This document shows positions 43,976 through 51,151 of a stretch of DNA of 64,000 nucleotides, in pieces. The translations under genes and the position numbers were made by a program. The DNA comes from Streptomyces sp. CB02400. Its GTDB lineage: Bacteria; Actinomycetota; Actinomycetes; Streptomycetales; Streptomycetaceae. The stretch's first letter is position 1. Each line of letters opens with the position of its first letter. The notes below the pieces were generated by a model. That model had not been told where the DNA came from, made no database searches, and saw nothing but the letters and a program-made list of their open reading frames with translations. The stretch covers positions 496,001 through 560,000 of the forward strand of contig NZ_LIWB01000001.1 in assembly GCF_001905725.1 (NCBI RefSeq). The letters are read 5' to 3'.

Positions 43976-44692
43976 TCACCGCAGCGCCGGATGGTCCGCC
44001 ACCACCGTGCAGGAGCCCGGGGCGATCTCCGTGAAGCCCGCGTCGCGGACCGTGGGGAGGCCGCCGGCCGTCAGGGCGGGCCAGTGGGACGGGTCGGCGG
44101 TGCGGACCGCCAAGGGGAAGCCGGTGGCCTGCCAGGCGGCGCGGGCCTCGTCGGTGAGTTCCCACCAGGCCAGTTGGGCGGCGTGGCCCGCCTGGGCCAT
44201 GGCCTTGCCGGCCGACATGCCGAGGGTGGGGTTCAGCCAGAGGACGGGGGCCGCCGGGTCCGCCGGGGGCAGGGGGTCGGGGTCGTCGAGGTCGGTGCCG
44301 GAGACCTGGAGGCGGGCCAGGTCCTTGGGCCAGCCGTCCAGGGGGACGGGCGGGAAGACGCGGACCTCCGCCGACTTGCCGGTGACCGTGATCCCCGGGA
44401 GGGCCTCCGCGCGACGCCACTCCGCGCCGCGCGCCCGGCGCACCACCTTGCGGATGCGGGCGTCCTGCCAGTCGCGCATCGCCCGCGCCCACTCGCCCTC
44501 GCCGGCCGAGCGCTCGTCGGTCAGCATCACCAGCACCGCGCGGGCCGCCGTCTCCAGGGCGTCCGTACGGGCCGGGGGCGCCGCCCGCTCGATGCGGACC
44601 ACCAGGGGCAGGACGAACTGGGGTGCCTCGTCGCGGGCGCCCGGGTCGGGGCGGAAGGGGCTGTCGGCGGCAGGGGTTCGGTTATCGCTCAC
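43976..44692 (-). CDS. PTH2-like peptidyl-tRNA hydrolase domain protein
   Basis: 238 aa. The C-terminal 110 residues resemble archaeal/eukaryotic-type peptidyl-tRNA hydrolase (PTH2): WLNPTLGMSAGKAMAQAGHAAQLA is the motif with the active-site Lys and His, and DAGFTEIAPGSCTVVAD ends the domain. The N-terminal 100 residues are actinobacterial-specific and helical. It may recycle peptidyl-tRNA or act on another tRNA ester; bacterial pth would be elsewhere. The start is ATG at 44692. Family membership is likely, activity unproven. Confidence 0.78.
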   Translation of the reverse strand: MSDNRTPAADSPFRPDPGARDEAPQFVLPLVVRIERAAPPARTDALETAARAVLVMLTDERSAGEGEWARAMRDWQDARIRKVVRRARGAEWRRAEALPGITVTGKSAEVRVFPPVPLDGWPKDLARLQVSGTDLDDPDPLPPADPAAPVLWLNPTLGMSAGKAMAQAGHAAQLAWWELTDEARAAWQATGFPLAVRTADPSHWPALTAGGLPTVRDAGFTEIAPGSCTVVADHPALR

Positions 44693-44725
44693 GGGGCCAG
44701 TGTGCCAACCCGCGCGGGAGTGCCG

Positions 44726-44911
44726 TCAGCCCGAGCAGGACGTGCGTTCCGCCTCGCGCCATTCGCAGACCGGGCACAGCGTGATGCCCTTGTACGACTC
44801 CGGGTACTCCGTCGGTTCCTGGCACAGTACGCATGCCGCGTACGGCGGGCCGTCGGCCTTGGGCGGCCGGGTGACGTCGATCAGGCAGTAGTCGTTGTCG
44901 GTGTCACTCAT
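44726..44911 (-). CDS. Small two-CxxC zinc-ribbon-like protein
   Basis: 61 aa. CVLCQEP (residues 27-33) and CPVCEW (46-51) provide four Cys spaced as a zinc ribbon, with an extra Cys at the N- and C-terminal parts. The start ATG overlaps the stop of the deacetylase gene (ATGA, 44908-44911), so it is translationally coupled to it. Function is unknown. It may bind zinc and DNA or protein. Confidence 0.75.
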   Translation of the reverse strand: MSDTDNDYCLIDVTRPPKADGPPYAACVLCQEPTEYPESYKGITLCPVCEWREAERTSCSG

Positions 44912-45777
44912 GGTTCAAGGGTAGGCCGCTCGGCCCGGCCGTTCGCCGCCGCGATCAGTTCGGAGACCTTCACGAAGCTGTAGCCCTGGCGGCGCAGCTC
45001 CGGGACGATCCTCCGTACCGCCCGTTCCGTCGTCGGGGCCGCGCTGCGGGTGCAGTGCAGGACGACCACCGAGCCGGGACGTACGCCCTCCAGCACCTGC
45101 TGGGCCACCGCCTCCGCGTCCGTGGCGAACGCGTCGCCGCCGACCACGTCCCACTGCACGGCCGTCACCCCGGCCGGGGTCAGCTCCTTGAGCGCCGTAC
45201 GGTCGTAGCAGCCGCCGGGGAAGCGGAAGTACGGCTTCGGGTCGGGCACGCCCACCTCCCGGAACACCGCGTACGCCCGTTCCACGTCCGTCCGCATCCG
45301 GTCGGCGGAGACGGTCGGCAGGCCGTAGCAGTCACCGGTGAACGCGTAGTGGCTGTAGGAGTGGTTGGCGACCTCGAAGAGCGGGTCCCGGCCGATGGAG
45401 CGGGCCTGGTCCGGGTACTCCTCGGCCCAGCGGCCCGTCATGAACACCGTGGCCGGCACCTTCAGCGCACGCAGGGTGGCGATGAGCCGCGGGTGGTCGA
45501 AGTGCTCGCCCGCCGCCGCCCTCGGGCCCTGGTCGGCGGTCATGTCGGCGTCGAAGGTGAGGGCGACCGTCCGGTCGCCGGTGCGCGGGCCGTTGCGGAA
45601 GACCGGGGTCAGGCCGGACGGGCCCGGGGCGAGCGTGGGAGGGGGCGAGGGGGAGGGGGGCGCGGAGGGTGCGGGGCGGGGTGCCTGCTGCTGGGCGGGG
45701 CGGGTGGTGGCGCAGGCGGCGAGCGCGGTGGCCAGGACGCATACGGCGGCTGCTCGACGTACGAGAGTGATCACCAT
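44908..45777 (-). CDS. Polysaccharide deacetylase (NodB/CE4) lipoprotein
   Basis: 289 aa. The signal peptide with lipobox ATALAAC gives acylated C22; a Pro/Ser-rich linker follows. The NodB homology domain shows VALTFDADMT (motif 1, Asp base and metal Asp), ANHSYSHYAF (motif 2, metal His pair), FRFPGGCYD (motif 3) and VVLHCTRS (motif 5). It probably removes N-acetyl groups from peptidoglycan or another surface glycan outside the membrane. The first metal motif has TFDAD rather than the commoner TFDDG. ATG at 45777 lacks an obvious ribosome site. Confidence 0.9.
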   Translation of the reverse strand: MVITLVRRAAAVCVLATALAACATTRPAQQQAPRPAPSAPPSPSPPPTLAPGPSGLTPVFRNGPRTGDRTVALTFDADMTADQGPRAAAGEHFDHPRLIATLRALKVPATVFMTGRWAEEYPDQARSIGRDPLFEVANHSYSHYAFTGDCYGLPTVSADRMRTDVERAYAVFREVGVPDPKPYFRFPGGCYDRTALKELTPAGVTAVQWDVVGGDAFATDAEAVAQQVLEGVRPGSVVVLHCTRSAAPTTERAVRRIVPELRRQGYSFVKVSELIAAANGRAERPTLEP

Positions 45778-45889
45778 ATGACAATATGGGCGACTTTACG
45801 GCATTCCTTTTGTCATGCCTGAAAGTCCGCCCGGTGTCACCCGGGTGGGCGCGGGACGCCCCCGCCACGCGGGCGGCACGGGTGGGCGG

Positions 45890-45938
45890 TGGGGGCACCT
45901 CCCGCTCGAGCGAAGCCGAGAGTGGGGGAGGCACCCCG
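45890..45938. repeat. Streptomyces intergenic hairpin element
   Basis: GGGGGCACCTCCC (45891-45903) pairs imperfectly with GGGAGGCACCCC (45926-45937) around a CTCGAGCGAAGCCGAG loop. I recall this element as widely scattered in streptomycete intergenic regions. It follows the FAD-Rieske/deacetylase boundary. Confidence 0.65.
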
Positions 45939-45983
45939 TGAGCGCCGGGCTGCGCGACCCGCCCCGCCCCGCACCAGCACCCC

Positions 45984-47507
45984 TCAGATGTCGCGCCGCT
46001 CCAGCGGCCGCGTCGCCGGCCCCTGGATGACCTTGCCGTCGGTGTCGAAGCGGGAGCCGTGGCAGGGGCACTCCCAGGCGCGTTCGGCGGCGTTGAAGTC
46101 CACCAGGCAGCCCAGGTGGGTGCACCGCGCGGAGACGGCGTGCAGGGTGCCGTCGTCGTCGCGGTAGACCGCGAGTCGGCCGCCCTCCGTACGGACCACG
46201 GCGCCCTCGCCCGGCGGCAGCGCCTCCGCCGGCGGGGCCGGGCGCAGCCGGTCGCCGACGAAGTGCTTGGCCACCTGCGCCTGGTGCTTGAGGAAGGACG
46301 GCGCCTCACGCACCGCGGAGGCCAGCCGGCGCGGGTCGTACAGCTCGCTCCACGTACACTCCTCGCCGGTGATCTGCGCGGTGAGCAGCAGGCCCGCCAT
46401 CATGCCGCCGCTCAGGCCCCAGCCGCCGAAACCGGTGGCGACGTAGGTGTGCCGGGCGCCCGGGTGCAGCGGGCCGACGAGCGGCACGGTGTCGGTGGGA
46501 TCGTTGTCCTGCGTGGCCCAGGAGTGGGTGAGCTCCACGCCGGGGAAGTGCGTGCGGGCCCACGTGGAGAGGCGGTCGAAGAGTGCGCGCGGGTCGCCCG
46601 TGCCCGGCGTGAAGTGCTCACCGGTGACCACCAGGAAGCGGCGGGTGCCGTCCTCGCCGTAGGGAGCCGTGCGCACCGAGCGGGTGTTCTCCTCCGGGGT
46701 GATGTACATCCCGCCCGGATCCTGACCGGCCGGGAGCGGCCCGGCGACGACCAGTTCGCGGCGCGGGGAGAGGCGGGTGAACAGCAGCGCCCGGTCGAAG
46801 ACCGGGTAGTGGGTGGCGACCACGACGTCCCGGGCCGTCACCGTCGCCCCGGCCGCCGTCGACAGCCGGCACGGCGTGCCCTCCTCCAGGCCTAGGACGG
46901 TGGTGTCCTCGTGGATGCGTCCGCCGTGCGCGACGATGTCGTCCGCGAGGGCCAGCAGGTACTTGCGCGGATGGAACTGCACCTGGTCCGTCACCTCGAC
47001 GGCGCCCGCCACCGGGAACGGCAGACCGGTCTCCGTCACGAAGGAGGCCGGCAGGCCCGCCTCCCGCGCCGCCTCGGCCTCCGCGCGCAGCTCCTCCACC
47101 CGGTCCGCGTCACGGACGTAGGTGTACGCGCTGCGGCGCTCCCACTCGCAGTCGATGCCGAGCTCCTCCACGACCCGGGCGGTGTGCTCGATCGCCTCGG
47201 ACTGCGAACGGGCGTACAGCCGCGCGCCCTCGCTGCCCCGGGTGCGGCGCAGCTTGTCGTAGATCAGCGTGTGCAGGGCGGTGACCTTGGCCGTGGTGTG
47301 CCCGGTGACGCCGGCCGCGACCCGCCCGGCCTCCAGTACCGCGACGCTCTTCCCGGCCCGCGCCAGCTCCCGGGCCGTGCACAGGCCTGCGATGCCCGCG
47401 CCGATCACGGCCACGTCGACATCGAGGTCCCCGGTCAGTGCGGGGTGCCGGCCGCCCGGTGCGGTCTGGAGCCAGTACGAGCCGCCTGCCTGCTGCTTCT
47501 CCGTCAT
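45984..47507 (-). CDS. FAD-dependent oxidoreductase with C-terminal Rieske domain
   Basis: 507 aa. A DAO-type FAD domain begins DVAVIGAGIAGLCTARELAR near residue 29 and runs to about 380. The C-terminal Rieske [2Fe-2S] domain has C462-T-H464 and C480-P-C-H483 as ligands. The fused cluster suggests internal electron transfer from the substrate amine or alcohol to an acceptor. The substrate is unknown; relatives are annotated as glycine or aldehyde oxidoreductases. ATG at 47507 is the start. It is divergent from the ArsR gene with 118 bp between starts. It is cytoplasmic. Confidence 0.88.
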   Translation of the reverse strand: MTEKQQAGGSYWLQTAPGGRHPALTGDLDVDVAVIGAGIAGLCTARELARAGKSVAVLEAGRVAAGVTGHTTAKVTALHTLIYDKLRRTRGSEGARLYARSQSEAIEHTARVVEELGIDCEWERRSAYTYVRDADRVEELRAEAEAAREAGLPASFVTETGLPFPVAGAVEVTDQVQFHPRKYLLALADDIVAHGGRIHEDTTVLGLEEGTPCRLSTAAGATVTARDVVVATHYPVFDRALLFTRLSPRRELVVAGPLPAGQDPGGMYITPEENTRSVRTAPYGEDGTRRFLVVTGEHFTPGTGDPRALFDRLSTWARTHFPGVELTHSWATQDNDPTDTVPLVGPLHPGARHTYVATGFGGWGLSGGMMAGLLLTAQITGEECTWSELYDPRRLASAVREAPSFLKHQAQVAKHFVGDRLRPAPPAEALPPGEGAVVRTEGGRLAVYRDDDGTLHAVSARCTHLGCLVDFNAAERAWECPCHGSRFDTDGKVIQGPATRPLERRDI

Positions 47508-47611
47508 GAGGCGCCGGGTACCCCGGTGCGGCCGGTTCACTGTCCGGCCGGTTCGCTGTCGGGCCGGTCCACCGTCCGGGCGGTCCTCTTGCGGGGCGGC
47601 CGGCACGGGAC

Positions 47612-47634
47612 TAACGTACAACCAAATGGTTGTA
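47612..47634 (+). promoter_or_regulatory. Leaderless -10 box and 18-bp palindromic operator over ArsR start
   Basis: TAACGT (47612-47617) ends 8 bp before the ATG at 47626. The perfect dyad TACAACCA-AA-TGGTTGTA (47617-47634) spans the start codon. The arrangement predicts autorepression of a leaderless ArsR-SRPBCC transcript. Confidence 0.75.
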
Positions 47635-48087
47635 GATGGGATCGACGAGACCGGCGGGACCGACGAAACCGTGGACCGGTTGTTCCACGCCCTGGCCGAC
47701 GCGACGCGGCGCGACATACTCCGTCGCTGTGTCCGGGGTGAGCTGTCCGTGTCACGTCTGGCCGCGGCGTACCCGATGAGCTTCGCCGCGGTGCAGAAAC
47801 ACGTCACGGTGCTGGAGCGGGCCGGTCTGGTCACCAAGGAGCGACGCGGACGGGAGCAGCTCGTGCGCACCGATCCCGATGCGGTGGGCCGGGCGCGGCA
47901 GACCCTGGACGAACTGGAGACGGCCTGGCGGGCGCGGGTGGACCGGATGTCCGGTCTGCTGACGGAGGACGCCGCAGGGACCGGTGACTCCGGGGCCCCG
48001 GCCCACGACGAGAACACGGACGAGAACCCGGACGAGAACACAGACGAGAACCCGGACGAGAACACGACGGAAGGACCGGACAGATGA
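47626..48087 (+). CDS. ArsR-family regulator with DEN-repeat tail
   Basis: 153 aa. Winged-helix ArsR domain: RLFHALADATRRDILRRC at the start and the recognition helix in YPMSFAAVQKHVTVLERAGL. No metal-binding Cys cluster is seen, which is usual for ArsR proteins paired with SRPBCC genes. The C-terminal tail contains five copies of a 4-residue unit DEN(T/P), encoded by a 12-bp tandem repeat (48007-48066). ATG at 47626 has no ribosome site but has a leaderless -10 box and a palindrome across it. The stop overlaps the next ATG (ATGA). Confidence 0.9.
   Translation: MVVDGIDETGGTDETVDRLFHALADATRRDILRRCVRGELSVSRLAAAYPMSFAAVQKHVTVLERAGLVTKERRGREQLVRTDPDAVGRARQTLDELETAWRARVDRMSGLLTEDAAGTGDSGAPAHDENTDENPDENTDENPDENTTEGPDR
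48007..48066 (+). repeat. 12-bp in-frame tandem repeat (5 copies)
   Basis: Five units of GACGAGAAC followed by ACG, CCG or ACA, encoding DEN(T/P) near the C-terminus of the ArsR protein. Copies differ only at the fourth codon. Confidence 0.9.
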
Positions 48088-48569
48088 CTGTCACCAGCGT
48101 GGACAAGGACGTCGACCGTCTGACGCTCACCCTCACCGCCGACTTCACCGCTTCCGTGGAGCGGGTGTGGCGGCTGTGGGCCGACCCGCGGCTGCTGGAG
48201 CGCTGGTGGGGCCCGCCGAGCTACCCGGCGACCTTCGAGGAGTACGACCTGACGCCCGGGGGCGGCATGAAGTACTACATGACCGGCCCGGAGGGCGAGA
48301 AGTACGGCGGCTGGTGGCGGGTCTCCTCGGTCGCACCGCCGACCGCCCTCGAGTTCACCGACGGCTTCTCCGACCAGGAGGGGAAGCCGAACCCCGAGAT
48401 GCCGACCACCTCGGTACGGATGACGCTCACCGCGCTCGAGGGCGGCACCCGGATGGAACTGCGGTCCGTCTTCGACACCCGCGAGCAGATGGAGCAGCTC
48501 GCCGAGATGGGCATGGTGGAGGGGATGAGCCAGGCCGTCGGCCAGATGGACGCGCTCGTCGCGGGCTGA
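48084..48569 (+). CDS. SRPBCC/AHSA1-like ligand-binding protein
   Basis: 161 aa. The START-like fold of the AHSA1 family opens TLTADFTASVERVWRLWADP and contains ERWWGPPSYPATFEEYDLTPGG-type motifs, then a terminal helix (MEQLAEMGMVEGMSQAVGQM). Such proteins bind hydrophobic ligands and are usually cotranscribed with an ArsR regulator, as here through a 4-bp overlap. The ligand is unknown. It is soluble and cytoplasmic. Confidence 0.9.
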   Translation: MTVTSVDKDVDRLTLTLTADFTASVERVWRLWADPRLLERWWGPPSYPATFEEYDLTPGGGMKYYMTGPEGEKYGGWWRVSSVAPPTALEFTDGFSDQEGKPNPEMPTTSVRMTLTALEGGTRMELRSVFDTREQMEQLAEMGMVEGMSQAVGQMDALVAG

Positions 48570-48577
48570 ACCCCGCG

Positions 48578-48610
48578 CCGGGGCGGGGGGCGGACCGCCC
48601 TCCGCCCCGG
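48578..48610. terminator. Terminator hairpin between convergent genes
   Basis: A 16-bp stem with one mismatch, CCGGGGCGGGGGGCGG against CCGCCCTCCGCCCCGG, separated by one A. It lies 9 bp after the SRPBCC stop and 11 bp before the stop of the convergent PhoX gene. Confidence 0.75.
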
Positions 48611-48620
48611 TCGTGAGCGG

Positions 48621-50027
48621 CTACCTGCGCCACGGCCCCGTCACGGCGAACGTCGTGCCGGGCGTGTAGCAGTTGACGTACATCGTGCGGCCGTCCGGGG
48701 AGAAGGTGACCCCGGCGAACTCGCCCCACTCCGGGTCCTCGGCCGTCCCGATGTTCTGACGACCGCGCGCCATCGCGTAGACCTCACCCCGGCGCGTGAC
48801 GCCGTAGACGTGCTGGGCGCCTCCGCCGTCCTCGCACACCATCAGGCCGCCGCTGGGCGCGAGGCAGATGTTGTCCGGCGACTCGCCGGGGAGCTGGACG
48901 TCGGTGTCCGGGCCGAAGACGATCACCAGGGTGAGGCGGCGCCGGTCCGGGTCGTAGCGCCAGATCTGGCCGTAGTGGTCGGCCGCCGAACCCTCGGCGC
49001 TGCGGGCGAAGGACGACACGAAGTAGACCGAGCGCCCGCCCCAGTAGCAGCCCTCCAGCTTCTGCGCGTGGGTGATGCCCCGCGGGCCGAAGTCCTGGTG
49101 ACGGATGGGGGTTTCGGCGGCCCCCGGGTCCGGTACGTCCACCCACTCGATGTGGTCGAAGCGGGCACCGATGTCCTGGATCGAGGACAGGTCGGGCACC
49201 CCGGGCACCCGCATCGCCTGGAGCCGGCCGCCCGCGCGCAGCGAACCGGTGCCGCCGAGGGGTTTCTCCGGCAGGAAGCGGTAGAAGAGGCCGAAGGGCC
49301 GTTCGAAGGCGTCCTCGGTCTCGTAGACCACGCCCCGCTTCGGGTCCACGGCGATCGCCTCGTGCTGGAAGCGGCCCATCGCGGTCAGCGGTACGGCGCC
49401 CGTGCGGCGCGGGTCGGCGCCGTCGACCTCGAAGATGTAGCCGTGGTCCTTGGTGTAGCCGCCTGTGCCGGCCTTGTCCTCGGTCTCCTCGCAGGTCAGC
49501 CAGGTGTCCCAGGGGGTCGGTCCGCCGGCGCAGTTCACTGCCGTACCGGCGATCGCGACCCGTTCCGACAGCACCCGGCCGTGGTGGTCCAGGGTGAGTG
49601 CCGTACAGCCGCCCTTGCCCTCCGGGTCGTAGGTCAGGCCGTCGATCACCGGGACGGGGACTCTGCCGCCGGCGCGGTTCTCGTGGTTGCGGACCAGGTG
49701 GGTACGGCCGTGGCGGCCGGCGAAGGCGGCCATGCCGTCGTGGTTGGAGGGGACCGGGCCCTCGCCGGAGCGCAGCGGGTCGCCCTCGCGGGAGAGGACC
49801 TTGTAGCGGAAGCCCTTCGGCAGGTCGAGCAGCCCGTCGGGGTCGGGGACCAGGGGGCCGTAGCCGCTGTGGCCGAGGTTCTGGGCGGCGGCGGTGCCGG
49901 TGAAGAGTTCGGAGAGGGCGCCGGTGAAGACGATGCCGATGCCGAGGGCGCCGGAACGGGCGAGCATCTGACGTCGTGTCGCGGGGGAGCCGGTCGTGGA
50001 CTCGGTGGTGGGCCCGGTTTCTGGCAT
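48621..50027 (-). CDS. PhoX-like phosphatase (DUF839), Tat-exported
   Basis: 468 aa. The twin-arginine signal RRQMLARSGALGIGIVFTG is followed by a cleavage region ending TGTAAAQ. The DUF839/PhoX beta-propeller includes SNHDGMAAFAGRHGRTHLVRNHENR-type segments (NHE near residue 114) and TPWDTWLTCEETED, matching Ca/Fe-binding acidic residues of PhoX. It probably hydrolyses phosphomonoesters outside the cell, or is a non-phosphatase propeller relative. The start is ATG at 50027. No PHO box was recognised upstream. Confidence 0.85.
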   Translation of the reverse strand: MPETGPTTESTTGSPATRRQMLARSGALGIGIVFTGALSELFTGTAAAQNLGHSGYGPLVPDPDGLLDLPKGFRYKVLSREGDPLRSGEGPVPSNHDGMAAFAGRHGRTHLVRNHENRAGGRVPVPVIDGLTYDPEGKGGCTALTLDHHGRVLSERVAIAGTAVNCAGGPTPWDTWLTCEETEDKAGTGGYTKDHGYIFEVDGADPRRTGAVPLTAMGRFQHEAIAVDPKRGVVYETEDAFERPFGLFYRFLPEKPLGGTGSLRAGGRLQAMRVPGVPDLSSIQDIGARFDHIEWVDVPDPGAAETPIRHQDFGPRGITHAQKLEGCYWGGRSVYFVSSFARSAEGSAADHYGQIWRYDPDRRRLTLVIVFGPDTDVQLPGESPDNICLAPSGGLMVCEDGGGAQHVYGVTRRGEVYAMARGRQNIGTAEDPEWGEFAGVTFSPDGRTMYVNCYTPGTTFAVTGPWRR

Positions 50028-50117
50028 GGGGAAACCTTCCTGCTGGCGGACAGGAACTGTGACCCAGCCGTGTCTATCACCTGGTGCGGGTCACGGGAAC
50101 CACGCGCGTAGCTCGTG

Positions 50118-50945
50118 TCACGGCTCGGGGCGCGGGCCGTCGGGCCCCGGGCGGGTTGCCGCCGGGGGGTCCGGTGCGGGCTGGGGCTGCTGGGCGCGTT
50201 CGAGGAAGCGGAGGAGTTCGACCGGGAAGGGCAGGACGAGGGTGGAGTTCTTCTCGGCGGCGACGGCGACGATGGTCTGCAGCAGGCGGAGCTGGAGGGC
50301 GGAGGGGGTCTCCGACATCTCCTGGGCGGCCTCGGCGAGTTTCTTGGACGCCTGGAGTTCGGCGTCGGCGTTGATGACGCGGGCCCGGCGTTCGCGGTCG
50401 GCCTCGGCCTGGCGGGCCATGGAGCGCTTCATCGTGTCGGGCAGGGAGACGTCCTTGATCTCGACGCGGTCGATCTGCACGCCCCAGCCGATCGCGGGGC
50501 TGTCGATCATCAGCTCCAGGCCCTGGTTCAGCTTCTCGCGGTTGGACAGCAGGTCGTCGAGGTCGCTCTTGCCGATGATCGACCGCAGTGAGGTCTGGGC
50601 CATCTGGGAGACGGCGAAGCGGTAGTCCTCGACGTTGATGACGGCCGCCGGCGCGTCGACGACCTTGAAGTAGACGACCGCGTCGACCCGGACGGTGACG
50701 TTGTCGCGGGTGATGCCCTCCTGGGCGGGGATGGGCATCGTGACGATCTGGAGGTTGACCTTGTGCAGGCGGTCCACGCCGGGGACGACGAGGGTGAAGC
50801 CGGGTGGGCGTGCGGTGCCGTGCAGACGGCCGAGGCGGAAGACGACTCCGCGTTCGTACTGTTTGACGACTCGGGCTGCTGCGAGGAGGTAGGCGGTGGC
50901 GGCTGCGGCGGTGCCGGCGGCTGCGGTGAGCAGTTCCTCGACCAT
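50118..50945 (-). CDS. SPFH/Band 7 membrane protein
   Basis: 275 aa. One N-terminal membrane segment (EELLTAAAGTAAAATAYLLAAA) is followed by the SPFH domain (residues 25-190). That domain opens VVKQYERGVVFRLGRL and includes VTVRVDAVVYFKV and IGWGVQIDRVEIKDV. A charged coiled coil (TMKRSMARQAEADRERRARV) and a Pro-rich tail follow. These stomatin-like proteins oligomerise and organise membrane microdomains. The usual NfeD partner gene is not adjacent. ATG at 50945 follows GGGAGG. Confidence 0.9.
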   Translation of the reverse strand: MVEELLTAAAGTAAAATAYLLAAARVVKQYERGVVFRLGRLHGTARPPGFTLVVPGVDRLHKVNLQIVTMPIPAQEGITRDNVTVRVDAVVYFKVVDAPAAVINVEDYRFAVSQMAQTSLRSIIGKSDLDDLLSNREKLNQGLELMIDSPAIGWGVQIDRVEIKDVSLPDTMKRSMARQAEADRERRARVINADAELQASKKLAEAAQEMSETPSALQLRLLQTIVAVAAEKNSTLVLPFPVELLRFLERAQQPQPAPDPPAATRPGPDGPRPEP

Positions 50946-51049
50946 GGTGACCTCCCGTTCAGAGGTCTGTGTGTTTCTGGGTGCATCCGCAACGATATGC
51001 CCGGTGGTCGGTGCGGGGCCATGCCGGGGGCCCGGGGCTGGGCGGCAGG

Positions 51050-51150
51050 GTCTTTCGCCCCCGCCGCCCCTCCCCGTCCTCGGGGGCTCCGCCCCCGGGC
51101 CCCCGTTCGCGCCCACGCGGCGGAGCCGCATGTCGGCACAGCCCCGCGCC
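51050..51150. repeat. Hybrid intergenic repeat: partial family A plus family B copy 3
   Basis: CGCCCCCGCCGCCCCTCCCCGTCC at 51056-51080 matches the outer arm of family A. GCGCCCACGCGGCGGAGCCGC (51109-51129) and the CAGCCCCGCGCCCCTAGG arm are family B. GGGGGCTCCGCCCCC (51082-51096) forms an inner hairpin. It lies between the SulP stop and the SPFH start, both on the minus strand. Confidence 0.75.
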
Positions 51151-51151
51151 C

